DNA of 64,000 nt. It comes from Nocardia carnea NBRC 14403 (GTDB taxonomy: Bacteria > Actinomycetota > Actinomycetes > Mycobacteriales > Mycobacteriaceae). The DNA lies in assembly GCF_000308515.1 (NCBI RefSeq), contig NZ_BAFV01000001.1, positions 41,129 to 105,128 on the forward strand, given 5' to 3'. The notes under the pieces are model-generated. The model made no database searches, was not told where the DNA came from, and saw only the letters and a program-made list of their open reading frames with translations. Positions 37,212 through 45,907 of this stretch are shown piece by piece (within the stretch, counting starts at the first letter, position 1; each line of letters starts with the position of its first letter). Both the position numbers and the translations under genes were made by a program.

Positions 37212-38138
37212 CTATCCGGCAACGGCCAGCGACGCGGCGAGCCCGAACACCGCCGCCATCACCGCGACCTCCAGTACCGCGCGCCGCAGTGACGCCTCGG
37301 CGCTCATCCGATGTGCTGCCGCCGCCGCGACCCAGCTCCGCCGCCACCACCAGCCGAGCGCCAGCAACACGATCAGCAGGACCGATTTGGCCACCATGAT
37401 CAGGCCGTAACCGGTTGTGAAGAACGGGGTGAGCCCGCCCAGCCGGACCGAACCGTTGATCACTCCGGTGACCGCCACCGCCGCCACCATCGGTACAGCG
37501 ACCGCGGAGTATCGGGGCAGGGTCTCGGCCCAATCGCGGCGTCCGCGGACCACCAGCCCCAGCGCGAGCAGCAGCCCCAGCCACATCGCCGCGGCCAGCG
37601 CGTGCACCCCGGCCAGAACCGAACCGAACACCTGCTGCGACATATGCCCGGTGATGGGGCGCAGGGTCACGGTAACCGCGGCGAACACCAGCACCAGATC
37701 GGCCGTGTGCCCGCCGGGCCGGCGGAAGGCGAGCGTGCTGTAGCCTGCGACAACCGCCGTACCGGCCAGGATGGCCAAGCCGATCTGACCCCCGCTGATC
37801 CGCACCAGATAGGTGCCGAAATCCGCCGGGCTCAGCGCGGTCACGCCCGAGCCGACCACATCGCCCGCGGCGAATACCACCACCGCGAATTCGAGGCAGC
37901 ACCAGAGCCCGGCCAGCACTGCCAGCATGCGCCACGGGATATCGAGCCGGTCGTTCAGCCGCGGCAGGGCGGCCAGGCCGAGCACGGAGGCCCCGGCGAG
38001 ATCCGCACACAACCGCACCGTCGCGGCGGCCGGGATATCGCCGAGCGCCCAGGCCACCAGTACCCCGAGCAGGCCCGCCGGAACAGCGAGTCCGAACGCG
38101 ACCCGGCGGTCGAGCCCGCCCGGGAGACCACTTCTCAC
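37212..38138 (-). CDS. CopD-family copper transport membrane protein
   Basis: A 308-residue membrane protein with eight to nine helices of the CopD/YcnJ type, thought to take copper into the cytosol. Conserved histidines lie in [30 protein letters not shown]. Its start overlaps the copC stop by 4 bases. With CopC and YcnI upstream it forms one leftward copper operon of four genes. Confidence 0.85.
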   Translation of the reverse strand: MRSGLPGGLDRRVAFGLAVPAGLLGVLVAWALGDIPAAATVRLCADLAGASVLGLAALPRLNDRLDIPWRMLAVLAGLWCCLEFAVVVFAAGDVVGSGVTALSPADFGTYLVRISGGQIGLAILAGTAVVAGYSTLAFRRPGGHTADLVLVFAAVTVTLRPITGHMSQQVFGSVLAGVHALAAAMWLGLLLALGLVVRGRRDWAETLPRYSAVAVPMVAAVAVTGVINGSVRLGGLTPFFTTGYGLIMVAKSVLLIVLLALGWWWRRSWVAAAAAHRMSAEASLRRAVLEVAVMAAVFGLAASLAVAG

Positions 38139-38677
38139 CGCTCGTTCTTACCCTTGCCCAGGTTCGAACCGAACAGCGCGAATGCGAGACCGGCGCCGAA
38201 CAGGACCACCGCACCGGCGATATAGACCCACACCGGGACTCCGCCGCCCGACTCGTCCCCGGACTCCTGTGCGCCCACCGCCGGACCGGGAGTGCCCTGG
38301 CCTGCGGTGCTCAGCGTGAAGGTCCGTTCGCCGTCGACGACATGGCCGTCCGCCGAGGTGACCCGGAAGGCGACCCGGTAGACCCCGGCCGGACCGAGTT
38401 CGCCGACCGCCACACTGAGATCGCGGCCCTCGACGACCGGATCGCCCTTGGACCACAGGTTCCCGTCCGGACCCACCACGGTCATGGCCGGGAAGTTCGG
38501 TTGCAGGGGTTCGTTGAAGCTGACCGTCACCCGAGCGGGGCCGGTATCGACAGTGGCGCCGTCGGCCGGATCGCTGCCCACCACGGTGGAATGCGCGCCG
38601 GCGGTACCGGCGATCGGTCCGAGCAACAGCCACAGCAGTGCGGTGACCAGGGCGACCAGGGGCGTCCGGCGGTTCAT
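38135..38677 (-). CDS. CopC-domain copper-binding protein with membrane anchor
   Basis: A 180-residue exported copper carrier. The signal peptide ends at residue 28 so that the mature protein starts with histidine 29 (HSTVVGSDPADGA), the residue that forms the copper-binding histidine brace in CopC proteins. A further histidine lies in TSADGHVVDGERTF. A beta-sandwich of about 95 residues follows, then a linker and a C-terminal membrane helix (about 150-172) with a basic tail. The domain therefore stays outside, tethered to the membrane beside CopD. Its start overlaps the YcnI stop by 4 bases. Confidence 0.88.
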   Translation of the reverse strand: MNRRTPLVALVTALLWLLLGPIAGTAGAHSTVVGSDPADGATVDTGPARVTVSFNEPLQPNFPAMTVVGPDGNLWSKGDPVVEGRDLSVAVGELGPAGVYRVAFRVTSADGHVVDGERTFTLSTAGQGTPGPAVGAQESGDESGGGVPVWVYIAGAVVLFGAGLAFALFGSNLGKGKNER

Positions 38678-39330
38678 CGCCGCCCCCTGACCACGGCGCC
38701 CACACCGGCCCCCAGGGCCAGCGCCGCCAGCGCCAGGCCCAGGCCGCCGAGCCAGCGGGCGGTGGTATCGGTACCCTCGCCCGGCTCGGCCGCGGCTTGT
38801 TCGCCGTGTTCGTGGCCGGGCTGGTCGCCGTTCTCCGCGCCGAGAGTCAGGACGGGTGCCGGATGTTCCGCCGAATCGTGGTCGCCGGTGTCGTTCCAGC
38901 GCACCACGGTGCCGTCGCTGTAGGACTGTTCGGCCGGGAAGCTGATCGAATCGGTTTCGGGCAGCGGGCCCAGCGACACCACGAAACGCTGGAACTCACC
39001 CGGTCGGATACCGGGCCCGCCGGGATTCGCGGTCCAGGTCACGGCCACTACGCGGTCTTCGTCGTCGCGTTCGATCTTCGCGGTCCAGCCGGGGACCGGT
39101 TCGGTGCGTGCCGTCGCGATCTCCGGCACGGTGACCCGCAGCGCGGTGGTGGCGGCGGTATCGGATTCGGTGGGCACACTGAACGTCGCGACGGTGGACC
39201 GGCCGGGGGTCGCGTTCGGCGCCGATACGCTGACATGCGCGGCGGCCGTACCGGCACCGGCCAGCAGGAAACCGGCGGTGACGGCGGCGGTCAGACCGCG
39301 GCGCAGGGGTGGGGAAAACCCGTGGGACAT
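38674..39330 (-). CDS. YcnI-family copper-binding protein
   Basis: A 218-residue exported protein. The signal peptide (residues 1-31) is cut before histidine 32, in AAAHVSVSAPNATPGRSTV. That histidine binds copper in YcnI of Bacillus as a single-histidine brace. The DUF1775 domain (about 32-165) has PGWTAKIERDDED and the Trp-bearing YSDGTVVRWND end. A Gly/Glu/His linker and a C-terminal membrane helix (about 192-213) follow. It probably hands copper to CopC/CopD. The ATG at 39330 lies inside the preceding gene's end, in another frame. Confidence 0.88.
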   Translation of the reverse strand: MSHGFSPPLRRGLTAAVTAGFLLAGAGTAAAHVSVSAPNATPGRSTVATFSVPTESDTAATTALRVTVPEIATARTEPVPGWTAKIERDDEDRVVAVTWTANPGGPGIRPGEFQRFVVSLGPLPETDSISFPAEQSYSDGTVVRWNDTGDHDSAEHPAPVLTLGAENGDQPGHEHGEQAAAEPGEGTDTTARWLGGLGLALAALALGAGVGAVVRGRR

Positions 39331-39950
39331 GGGCGGAAGACTTTCTCTCCGAAGGATGTGGGAACGTCGCCGATCACACGGCGCGGTGGCGCGCGTGGAC
39401 CCGACGCCCCGTTCGGAGCGTGATTCCGCGGAGTCGTGACGATCGCCGCGATACAGACCCGGGGTGCCGGTGGAAAGCGGCGCACCGGCATGAGCAGCAC
39501 GCGCAACACCGCCGAGGCCGCCCGATACAGCCGTTCGGCCACGGTGATCATCAGGGTGCACAGCAGCACCGCGAGCAGATGGGCGGCGAACATCGCCGCG
39601 GAGAGCGGGCCGCCGGTCGGTGATTCACCGACCGCGCTACCCGTACCGGTGTGGTGACCGGTGAGCCCGGCCAGCGCCCAGTGACCGATGAACTGGCCCG
39701 ATGCCAGCGGCAGGAAAATACTCAACCCCGGTACGGCGGCCCGATGTGCGAACCGGCCGCGTGCCCCGGTCACGACGGATCCGGAGACCCACCCGGTGAC
39801 CAGTGTGGTCAGCAACAGCAGGGCCGTACCGGCCGACGTGGGATACCCGCCACCCGCCGCGCCGTGGGCGGCCACGGCCAGCGCTCCGGTCGCCACGCCC
39901 ACCACGCAACCCCGCAACTGTGCGGGGCCGGTGTACGGGTTGCTGGACAT
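39291..39950 (-). CDS. Membrane protein at the head of the copper operon
   Basis: A 219-residue protein with about four membrane helices, followed by a basic cytoplasmic tail. Histidines cluster at one membrane edge (GQFIGHWALAGLTGHHTGTG), which could bind metal. It is not a family I can name. It overlaps the YcnI gene by 40 bases in a different frame and shares its direction, so it is probably the first gene of the copper operon. Translation of the overlap region is plausible but untested. Confidence 0.65.
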   Translation of the reverse strand: MSSNPYTGPAQLRGCVVGVATGALAVAAHGAAGGGYPTSAGTALLLLTTLVTGWVSGSVVTGARGRFAHRAAVPGLSIFLPLASGQFIGHWALAGLTGHHTGTGSAVGESPTGGPLSAAMFAAHLLAVLLCTLMITVAERLYRAASAVLRVLLMPVRRFPPAPRVCIAAIVTTPRNHAPNGASGPRAPPRRVIGDVPTSFGEKVFRPCPTGFPHPCAAV

Positions 39951-40058
39951 CGAGCACTTTCGGGAGGTCGCGGCGGGACGGCTGGTCGGCGTCCATCATC
40001 GTCGGCGGCCCGTCCGGCCTCGACGCCGCCCCCGCGGTGGCGCGCTGGGCGTCCGGGC

Positions 40059-40697
40059 TCAGGCGACGCCGAGGCGGGCCAGGACGTCCGCCTCGATCTT
40101 GGAGAGTTCGGTGGCGATCGACGCGTGCACCGAACGCCGGCGCGCCGCGGGCATCTGATCGGCGGTGCGGACGGCCGAATCGAGCGCCTCGAGCCGGTTG
40201 CGGGCACTGGTCAAGAACTGCTGGGTGTCCTTGCCCGCGTCGCCGTTCGCGATCTTGTCGAGAGCGGCTCGGGTATTGGTGATCCGGGCCTGCAGCCGGC
40301 CCCCGTGGCCGGCGTAGTCGCCGAGCTGATTCACACCCACCCCGAGCTGCTTCGCCTTCCGGGCGTCCAGCTGTCCGCGCACATAGGTGGCGCCGCGGTA
40401 GGCCAGCGGAGCGAGTACCGGAACCAGCACCCGCGCCACCCCGATGTACTTCTTGACCTGTCCCGGGCTGAACGGGTCACGTTCCGCGCGCGCGGCGGTC
40501 TTCTGGGCGGCCTTCTCCTCGGCCTGCAGCGTCGCGACCTGCGCTTTGGCGACCTTGCGCTGGGCGCGGGCCTCGGTGCGGTGCCGTTTGCGCTCGTTCT
40601 TGGCGCCGAGCTTGGCCTCCATTGCGGCCTTGTGCTTGAGGGCCTTTGCCTCGGCCCGCCGATTCGGCCGCCGCTTGCGCTTGGTGAACAACCCCAT
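40059..40697 (-). CDS. DUF6474-like coiled-coil protein
   Basis: A 212-residue soluble protein. The N-terminal third is very basic and helical (MGLFTKRKRRPNRRAEAKALKHKAAMEA), a likely coiled coil of Lys, Arg, Ala and Glu to residue 75. A hydrophobic patch (RVLVPVLAPLAYRGATYVRG) and a C-terminal helical region follow. It resembles the actinobacterial DUF6474 proteins, whose role is unknown. GGAGGG before the ATG at 40697 decides the start. It diverges from the nuclease gene. Confidence 0.72.
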   Translation of the reverse strand: MGLFTKRKRRPNRRAEAKALKHKAAMEAKLGAKNERKRHRTEARAQRKVAKAQVATLQAEEKAAQKTAARAERDPFSPGQVKKYIGVARVLVPVLAPLAYRGATYVRGQLDARKAKQLGVGVNQLGDYAGHGGRLQARITNTRAALDKIANGDAGKDTQQFLTSARNRLEALDSAVRTADQMPAARRRSVHASIATELSKIEADVLARLGVA

Positions 40698-40919
40698 CGA
40701 AGGCCCTCCGTCATGCTGGTTCGCTGCGGCGATACGACACGGAAACCGCATCGTCCACCCGTGTCACACGGTTCGCCGACACCCTATCGGGTTCCCCGCC
40801 CAACCGGCGAGACACGCCACCCGGGTTACCGCGGAATGGTGTCGTGGCGGATGTGGGTGAGCGGGGTCGAACGGGACTCGATTAGTCGGACTGTCGGGGG
40901 TAGAGACCATACTGCTTGC

Positions 40920-42755
40920 GTGCAACCGGGCAGTATCGACCGCGAAGACCCCGCCGGCGCGGGTGCCGAAACCGGCGCCGGCGTGGGTGCCGAAAGCGAC
41001 GCCGCCATAGGCGCCGCCGATGCCCGCGTGGGTGCCGGGAACGGCACCGTAGCAGGTGCCGACGATGGCAGTGTGCCTGCCGGAGATGCTGCGGACCGCG
41101 GCCGCACCGTATTTCTCGATGCCCGCGGCCTGATCGGTTGCCGGCATCGGCTCGGGCTCGACGCCACTTATCCGGAACAACTGGCCGAAGTCCGGGAGGA
41201 CCCCGGGGTGCAGCAGCGGCGTGCGGCCGCGCAGGCCCATCGCGACCGGGTTCGCGACACCCTCGTCGCCGAGGACCCGGATAGTTGGGTCATCATCGAT
41301 CCGGCGCAGCCCGCCCGTGCCCGCGCCGAGGCCACGTTGCGGGCGTGCGCGGCGGGGGCGGCCCGGATCTGGGGTGGGCTGCTTCCCCAGGAATCCGATA
41401 CCGGCCGCCGGGGCGGCGCCGAGATCCTGCTGCGGGACGTGGGCGGCGGCTATATCCCGGTGATCGTGGTCAACCACAAGGTCACTGATCCACGCCGTCC
41501 CGAACCGGCCGAATTCCACCCGCTGACCTCCGATCTGCTGCATTGGCGCCCCGAACCCGACCGGGCCCGGAAACTCCGCCAGCAACCCCGCGATCAGCAG
41601 CGCCTGGCCCACGTGTACCGGATGCTGCAACGCCGCGGCCTGGCGACCGCCACCCCGGTCGGCGGCGTTATCGGCTTCCACTTCGACCGGATCCTGGTGC
41701 ACGATCTGTCCGCCGTGCTCACCGATTACGACAACCGCTACGCGGACCGGATCGCGGTGCTGCGTGGCGAGGTCGCCACCGTTCCCTCGAAGGTTCCCGA
41801 ATGCCGCCAGTGCCCGTGGTGGACGCGCGGCGCCGCCGGTGGCTGCCAGGCATGGCTCAACGAGCACCGCGATGTGAGTGTGGTGGCGCCGGGGTCGCGG
41901 GCCGAGGTGCTGCGTGCGCACGGTGTGCGGACAATCGACGAACTCGCCGCTTGGGCCGAACCCGAACCGGAGGATTGGCAGCACGGGCCGTTCGAAGAGG
42001 CCGTGGTCACCGCGCGGGCCTGGCTGGTGGACGCGCCGCTGGTACGCCGGTCCGACCGCGTGTGGGTGCGCCGCGCCGATGTCGAGGTGGATGTGGATCT
42101 GGAGAGTTATCAGGAGGACGGCGCCTACCTCTGGGGCACGTTGCTCGACGGCAGGTACCGGCCGTTCGTCACCTGGGATCCGCTGCCGACCGAGGACGAG
42201 GGCCGGTCCTTCGCCGAATTCTGGACCTGGTTGATGGGGGTCCGCGAACAGGCCATGGCCGCCGGTAAAACGTTTGCCGCCTACTGCTATTCGCGCTCGG
42301 CCGAGGACAAATGGCTCTACGAGTCCGCACGCCGGTTCGCCGGCCGGCCGGGGGTGCCCACCGCGGCGCAGGTGACACAGTTCGTGGATTCGGCGCAGTG
42401 GGTGGATATGTTCCAGGCCGTCACCGATCAGTTCATCTGCCCGAGCGGTAAGGGGTTGAAGAAGATCGCGCCCGTCGCCGGATTCGCCTGGCGCGATCCG
42501 GAGGCCGGGGGTGAGGCGTCGATGAGCTGGTATCGGCGGGCGGTCGGTTACGACGCCGCGCCCGATCTCACCCAGCGCACCCGCCTTTTCGAATACAACG
42601 AAGACGATGTCCGCGCGACAGCTGTCCTGCGCGAATGGATGAATCCGCGGACCCCGACCGAGCATTGCGCCGACCGGGAGGTGCCCACACTCGCGGATTT
42701 CGCGCAGGCACCGACTGCTCCGACCGACCTGAGCCCCAGCCCGGCGCAGGCTTGA
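40920..42755 (+). CDS. TM0106-family RecB-like nuclease
   Basis: A 611-residue protein. Residues 1-65 are an Ala/Gly/Asp low-complexity stretch. The RecB-like nuclease part begins at FLDARGLIGCRHRLGLDATY, and four cysteines of a cluster site appear in CRQCPWWTRGAAGGCQAW. The C-terminal 200 residues are a YprB/RNase H-like exonuclease domain (YCYSRSAEDKWLYESARRF; acidic end YNEDDVRATAVL). The family is predicted to act in DNA repair. The GTG at 40920 is the best of poor starts; one nearer residue 60 is possible, and the open frame further upstream is antisense to other genes. Confidence 0.8.
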   Translation: MQPGSIDREDPAGAGAETGAGVGAESDAAIGAADARVGAGNGTVAGADDGSVPAGDAADRGRTVFLDARGLIGCRHRLGLDATYPEQLAEVREDPGVQQRRAAAQAHRDRVRDTLVAEDPDSWVIIDPAQPARARAEATLRACAAGAARIWGGLLPQESDTGRRGGAEILLRDVGGGYIPVIVVNHKVTDPRRPEPAEFHPLTSDLLHWRPEPDRARKLRQQPRDQQRLAHVYRMLQRRGLATATPVGGVIGFHFDRILVHDLSAVLTDYDNRYADRIAVLRGEVATVPSKVPECRQCPWWTRGAAGGCQAWLNEHRDVSVVAPGSRAEVLRAHGVRTIDELAAWAEPEPEDWQHGPFEEAVVTARAWLVDAPLVRRSDRVWVRRADVEVDVDLESYQEDGAYLWGTLLDGRYRPFVTWDPLPTEDEGRSFAEFWTWLMGVREQAMAAGKTFAAYCYSRSAEDKWLYESARRFAGRPGVPTAAQVTQFVDSAQWVDMFQAVTDQFICPSGKGLKKIAPVAGFAWRDPEAGGEASMSWYRRAVGYDAAPDLTQRTRLFEYNEDDVRATAVLREWMNPRTPTEHCADREVPTLADFAQAPTAPTDLSPSPAQA

Positions 42756-42770
42756 TTACCATGTGACAGC

Positions 42771-44729
42771 GTGACAGAGCACGTCGAACAACTCGAGTTC
42801 CAGGCCGAGACCCATCAGCTGCTCGAGCTGATGATCCACTCGGTCTACTCCAACAAAGACACGTTCCTGCGGGAGCTGATCTCGAACGCTTCCGACGCGC
42901 TGGACAAGCTGCGGCTGGAGTCCTATCGGGACAAGGATCTGCACGTCGACACCGACGACCTGCATATCGAGCTGGAGGTCGACGCCGATCGGCGGATCCT
43001 CACGGTCCGGGACAACGGCATCGGCATGTCGCGTGCCGAAGTGGTGGATCTGATCGGAACCCTGGCGAAGTCCGGTACCGCCGAACTGCGTCGCAAACTC
43101 AACGAGGCCAAATCCGATGCCGCCGCCGAGGAGCTGATCGGCCAGTTCGGTATCGGCTTCTATTCGACGTTCATGGTGGCCGACAAGGTCGAGCTGACCA
43201 CCCGCCGCGCGGGTGAGACCACCGCGACCCGTTGGCAGTCCGAGGCCGGCTCGGGTTCCTACACCATCGAAACCCTCGACGAGGCGCCGCAGGGCAGCGC
43301 GGTCACGCTGCATCTGAAACCGGCCGACACCGAGGATCACCTCTTCGACTACACGCAGGAGCACAAGCTCCGCGAGATCGTCAAGAAGTACTCCGATTTC
43401 ATCGCCTGGCCGATCCGGATGCAGGTCGAGCGGACCGTCACCGAGGGCGAAGGCGAAGACAAGCAGGAGAAGACCGTTGTCGAGGAGCAGACGCTCAACT
43501 CGATGAAGGCCCTCTGGACCCGCCCCAAGGGCGAGGTCTCCGAGGAGGAGTACCACGAGTTCTACAAGCATGTCAGCCATGCCTGGGACGAGCCGCTGGA
43601 GACCATCCCGCTCAAGGCCGAGGGCACCTTCGAATATCAGGCGCTGCTGTTCCTGCCGTCGCAGGCGCCGTTCGACCTGTTCACCCGGGAGCACAAACGC
43701 GGTGTGCAGCTCTACGTGAAGCGCGTGTTCATCATGGACAACTGCGAAGAGCTGATGCCGGAGTATCTGCGTTTCGTCAAGGGGGTGGTGGACGCACAGG
43801 ATCTGTCGCTGAACGTGTCCCGCGAAATCCTGCAGCAGGACCGGCAGATCCAGATGATCCGTAAACGCCTGGTCAAGAAGGTGCTGAGCACCGTCAAGGA
43901 GCTGCAGGGCGCCGAGGATCAGACCAAGTACCGCACCTTCTGGCAGGAATTCGGCCGGGTCCTCAAAGAGGGCCTGCTCTCCGATTTCGACAACCAGGCG
44001 ACGATCCTGGAGGTGTCGTCGTTCGCCTCCACCCACTCCGATACCGAGGCCACCACACTGGCGCAGTACGTGGAGCGGATGCCCGAGGGCCAGGACGCGA
44101 TCTACTACATGACCGGCGAATCCCGGGAACAGGTGGAGAAATCACCGCACCTGGAGGCGTTCCGAGCCAAGGGCCGCGAGGTGCTGATCCTCACCGATCC
44201 CGTCGACGAGATGTGGGTCGGATCGGTGACGGAGTTCGACGGCAAACCGTTGCAGTCGATCGCCAAGGGCGAGGTCGATCTGGAAACCGAGGAGGAGAAG
44301 AAGGAATCCGAGGCCCTGCGCGAACAGCAGGACAAGGATTTCGCCGAGGTGCTGACCTGGCTGGGTAAAACCCTCGAGGGCAGCGTCAAGGAGGTCCGCC
44401 TCAGCTCCCGGCTCACCTCCTCGCCGGTCTGCCTGGTCGGCGATGTCTTCGATATGACCCCGATGCTGGAACGTATGTATCGGGCTTCGGGTCAGGAACT
44501 GCCCCAGTTCAAGCGGATCCTCGAGCTCAACCCCACCCATCCGCTGGTGACCGGGCTGCGCGATGCCTACGACACCCGCAAGGACGATGCGGACGAGGGT
44601 AAGGTCCCCGAGCTGATCGAGACGGCCGAGCTCTTGTACGGGACGGCTGTGCTGGCCGAAGGCGGGGAACTGAAGGATCCGGCCAAATTCGCGCAGATCC
44701 TCGCCGACCGGCTGACGCGTACGCTCTGA
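42771..44729 (+). CDS. htpG: Molecular chaperone HtpG (Hsp90)
   Basis: The bacterial Hsp90 chaperone, an ATP-driven dimer that folds and protects client proteins. The GHKL ATPase domain shows YSNKDTFLRELISNASDALDK, VRDNGIGM, and GQFGIGFYSTFMVAD. The middle domain has the catalytic arginine region NVSREILQQ. The C-terminal dimerisation domain ends at residue 652. It starts with GTG, 15 bases after the nuclease gene, and is followed by a strong hairpin. Confidence 0.96.
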   Translation: MTEHVEQLEFQAETHQLLELMIHSVYSNKDTFLRELISNASDALDKLRLESYRDKDLHVDTDDLHIELEVDADRRILTVRDNGIGMSRAEVVDLIGTLAKSGTAELRRKLNEAKSDAAAEELIGQFGIGFYSTFMVADKVELTTRRAGETTATRWQSEAGSGSYTIETLDEAPQGSAVTLHLKPADTEDHLFDYTQEHKLREIVKKYSDFIAWPIRMQVERTVTEGEGEDKQEKTVVEEQTLNSMKALWTRPKGEVSEEEYHEFYKHVSHAWDEPLETIPLKAEGTFEYQALLFLPSQAPFDLFTREHKRGVQLYVKRVFIMDNCEELMPEYLRFVKGVVDAQDLSLNVSREILQQDRQIQMIRKRLVKKVLSTVKELQGAEDQTKYRTFWQEFGRVLKEGLLSDFDNQATILEVSSFASTHSDTEATTLAQYVERMPEGQDAIYYMTGESREQVEKSPHLEAFRAKGREVLILTDPVDEMWVGSVTEFDGKPLQSIAKGEVDLETEEEKKESEALREQQDKDFAEVLTWLGKTLEGSVKEVRLSSRLTSSPVCLVGDVFDMTPMLERMYRASGQELPQFKRILELNPTHPLVTGLRDAYDTRKDDADEGKVPELIETAELLYGTAVLAEGGELKDPAKFAQILADRLTRTL

Positions 44730-44736
44730 CTGCTCC

Positions 44737-44764
44737 GGAGGCCGCGGCTTGCCCCGCGGCCTCC
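44737..44764 (+). terminator. Terminator after htpG
   Basis: GGAGGCCGCGG and CCGCGGCCTCC form a perfect 11-base stem with a 6-base loop, 8 bases after the htpG stop. The rest of 44765-45072 holds no gene beyond the upstream region of the next gene. Confidence 0.85.
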
Positions 44765-44988
44765 TCCCGGCCCCGTCGGTGCCGGCCGCAGAACGGAGGC
44801 CCGAACCGCCTCGGTCACCTGTGGGACGAGGTGGCCGAGGAGTACGCGGCTTCCACGATTTCGCTGCTGCGGCCACCGCATGCCCGAGGCCGGGGCACCG
44901 GCAGGTCGTGCTCGGCCGGTACGCAGTATGGGTTGACCGGCGTACCATCCGAACCCTCTTTGGACGCAAAGGTTTTCGCCAGGACTTT

Positions 44989-45003
44989 GACCTGCGGTTT
45001 GTA
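44989..45003 (+). promoter_or_regulatory. Shared upstream element, copy 1 (GACCTGCGGTTTGTA)
   Basis: This 15-mer lies 69 bases before the first YDxxG gene. The second YDxxG gene carries 14 of the 15 bases, 67 bases before its ATG. The surrounding DNA is not otherwise alike, so it looks like a preserved promoter or operator element. Confidence 0.55.
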
Positions 45004-45072
45004 ATTCGTCAAGGGGTACGGCCGATGGATCATCCGGAATACGCGAATCGTGTTCCGGATAGGAGATCGATC

Positions 45073-45555
45073 ATGTCGACTACCACTGCGGCGCGCCGTG
45101 GATTGCGCTCCACCTCGCTTCGGATCGCGCTGCTCGGGGCGCTGCTCGCGGCCCCCGTCCTGGCAGTGGCACCGGCGTCGGCGGAACCAGGGATAGGTCC
45201 GATCACGACGCACCTCGCCCCCGTCTCCGATGACTATGACTCCTCCGGCTACGACCGGTGGGGCTATGACCGTGACGGCTATGACCGATCCGGTCGCGAT
45301 AAGCGCGGTTACGACAAGGAGGGTTTCGACCGGTGGGGTTATGACCGTGACGGCTATGACCGCGACGGCTTTGACACGTGGGGTTACGACGAGGACGGTT
45401 ACGACGAGGACGGTTACGACCGGTGGGACTCCACGCGCGACGGATGCCGTATCGACGGCAACGATGAGAAGTGGGCAATCCGCCGGATCTGCGATGCCTG
45501 GCGGGCACGCGTGGCGGCTGCCGGACCCTTCGCCGATCGAACCGGCCTCCTGTAA
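45073..45555 (+). CDS. Secreted YDxxG pentapeptide-repeat protein A
   Basis: A 160-residue exported protein. The signal peptide is residues 1-37 (cut after APASA). From residue 55 to 134 sixteen pentads run in unbroken register: twelve fit [Y/F/R]-D-x-x-G (YDSSG, YDRWG, YDRDG, YDKEG, YDEDG), and the last four decay (YDRWD, STRDG, CRIDG, NDEKW). The C-terminal motif has C125 and C140 within CRIDG...AIRRICDAW. Asp/Gly-rich repeats may bind cations such as calcium, and Tyr/Trp suggest surface or ligand contacts; both are inference. AGGAGAT precedes the ATG at 45073. The family was not recognised. Confidence 0.8.
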   Translation: MSTTTAARRGLRSTSLRIALLGALLAAPVLAVAPASAEPGIGPITTHLAPVSDDYDSSGYDRWGYDRDGYDRSGRDKRGYDKEGFDRWGYDRDGYDRDGFDTWGYDEDGYDEDGYDRWDSTRDGCRIDGNDEKWAIRRICDAWRARVAAAGPFADRTGLL

Positions 45556-45825
45556 TAGGCGCACCTGGAAGGCGCACGCCCGCCGCCCGGCTTTCCGGCC
45601 GGCCGGCGGGAGCGGTTGTAGCGGGACTGCGGGATACCTACGACAACCGAAATAGGAATGTCGAACGGGTAAGGTTCCCGAATCCACCGAACGCCTGTGC
45701 AGCACCGTGAATTCGGCCGAAGGGGGCAGAGCTGATGGGGCGGCAAGATATCCGTTACCGGGTTCGGCTGTGCGGCAGTGTGTTCCGCTCCGCCTCGGGG
45801 CAGTCGGCCGGCCCTCGTCTACATG

Positions 45826-45840
45826 GACCTGCAGTTTGTA
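45826..45840 (+). promoter_or_regulatory. Shared upstream element, copy 2 (GACCTGCAGTTTGTA)
   Basis: Matches copy 1 at 14 of 15 positions and sits at nearly the same distance (67 bases) from the start of the second YDxxG gene. The rest of the 45556-45907 gap shows no gene. The ribosome sites of both genes also share GGAGATCGA. Confidence 0.55.
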
Positions 45841-45907
45841 CAGGAATCGTGCGGAGCGGCGATAGTCCGGTCGAAGCGCGGGAGAGCGCTCGGATTGGAG
45901 ATCGAGG

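Noticed and set aside
39651..40919. In-frame extension of the nuclease gene by 423 codons
   Set aside because: It runs antisense through two better supported genes and shows no domain.
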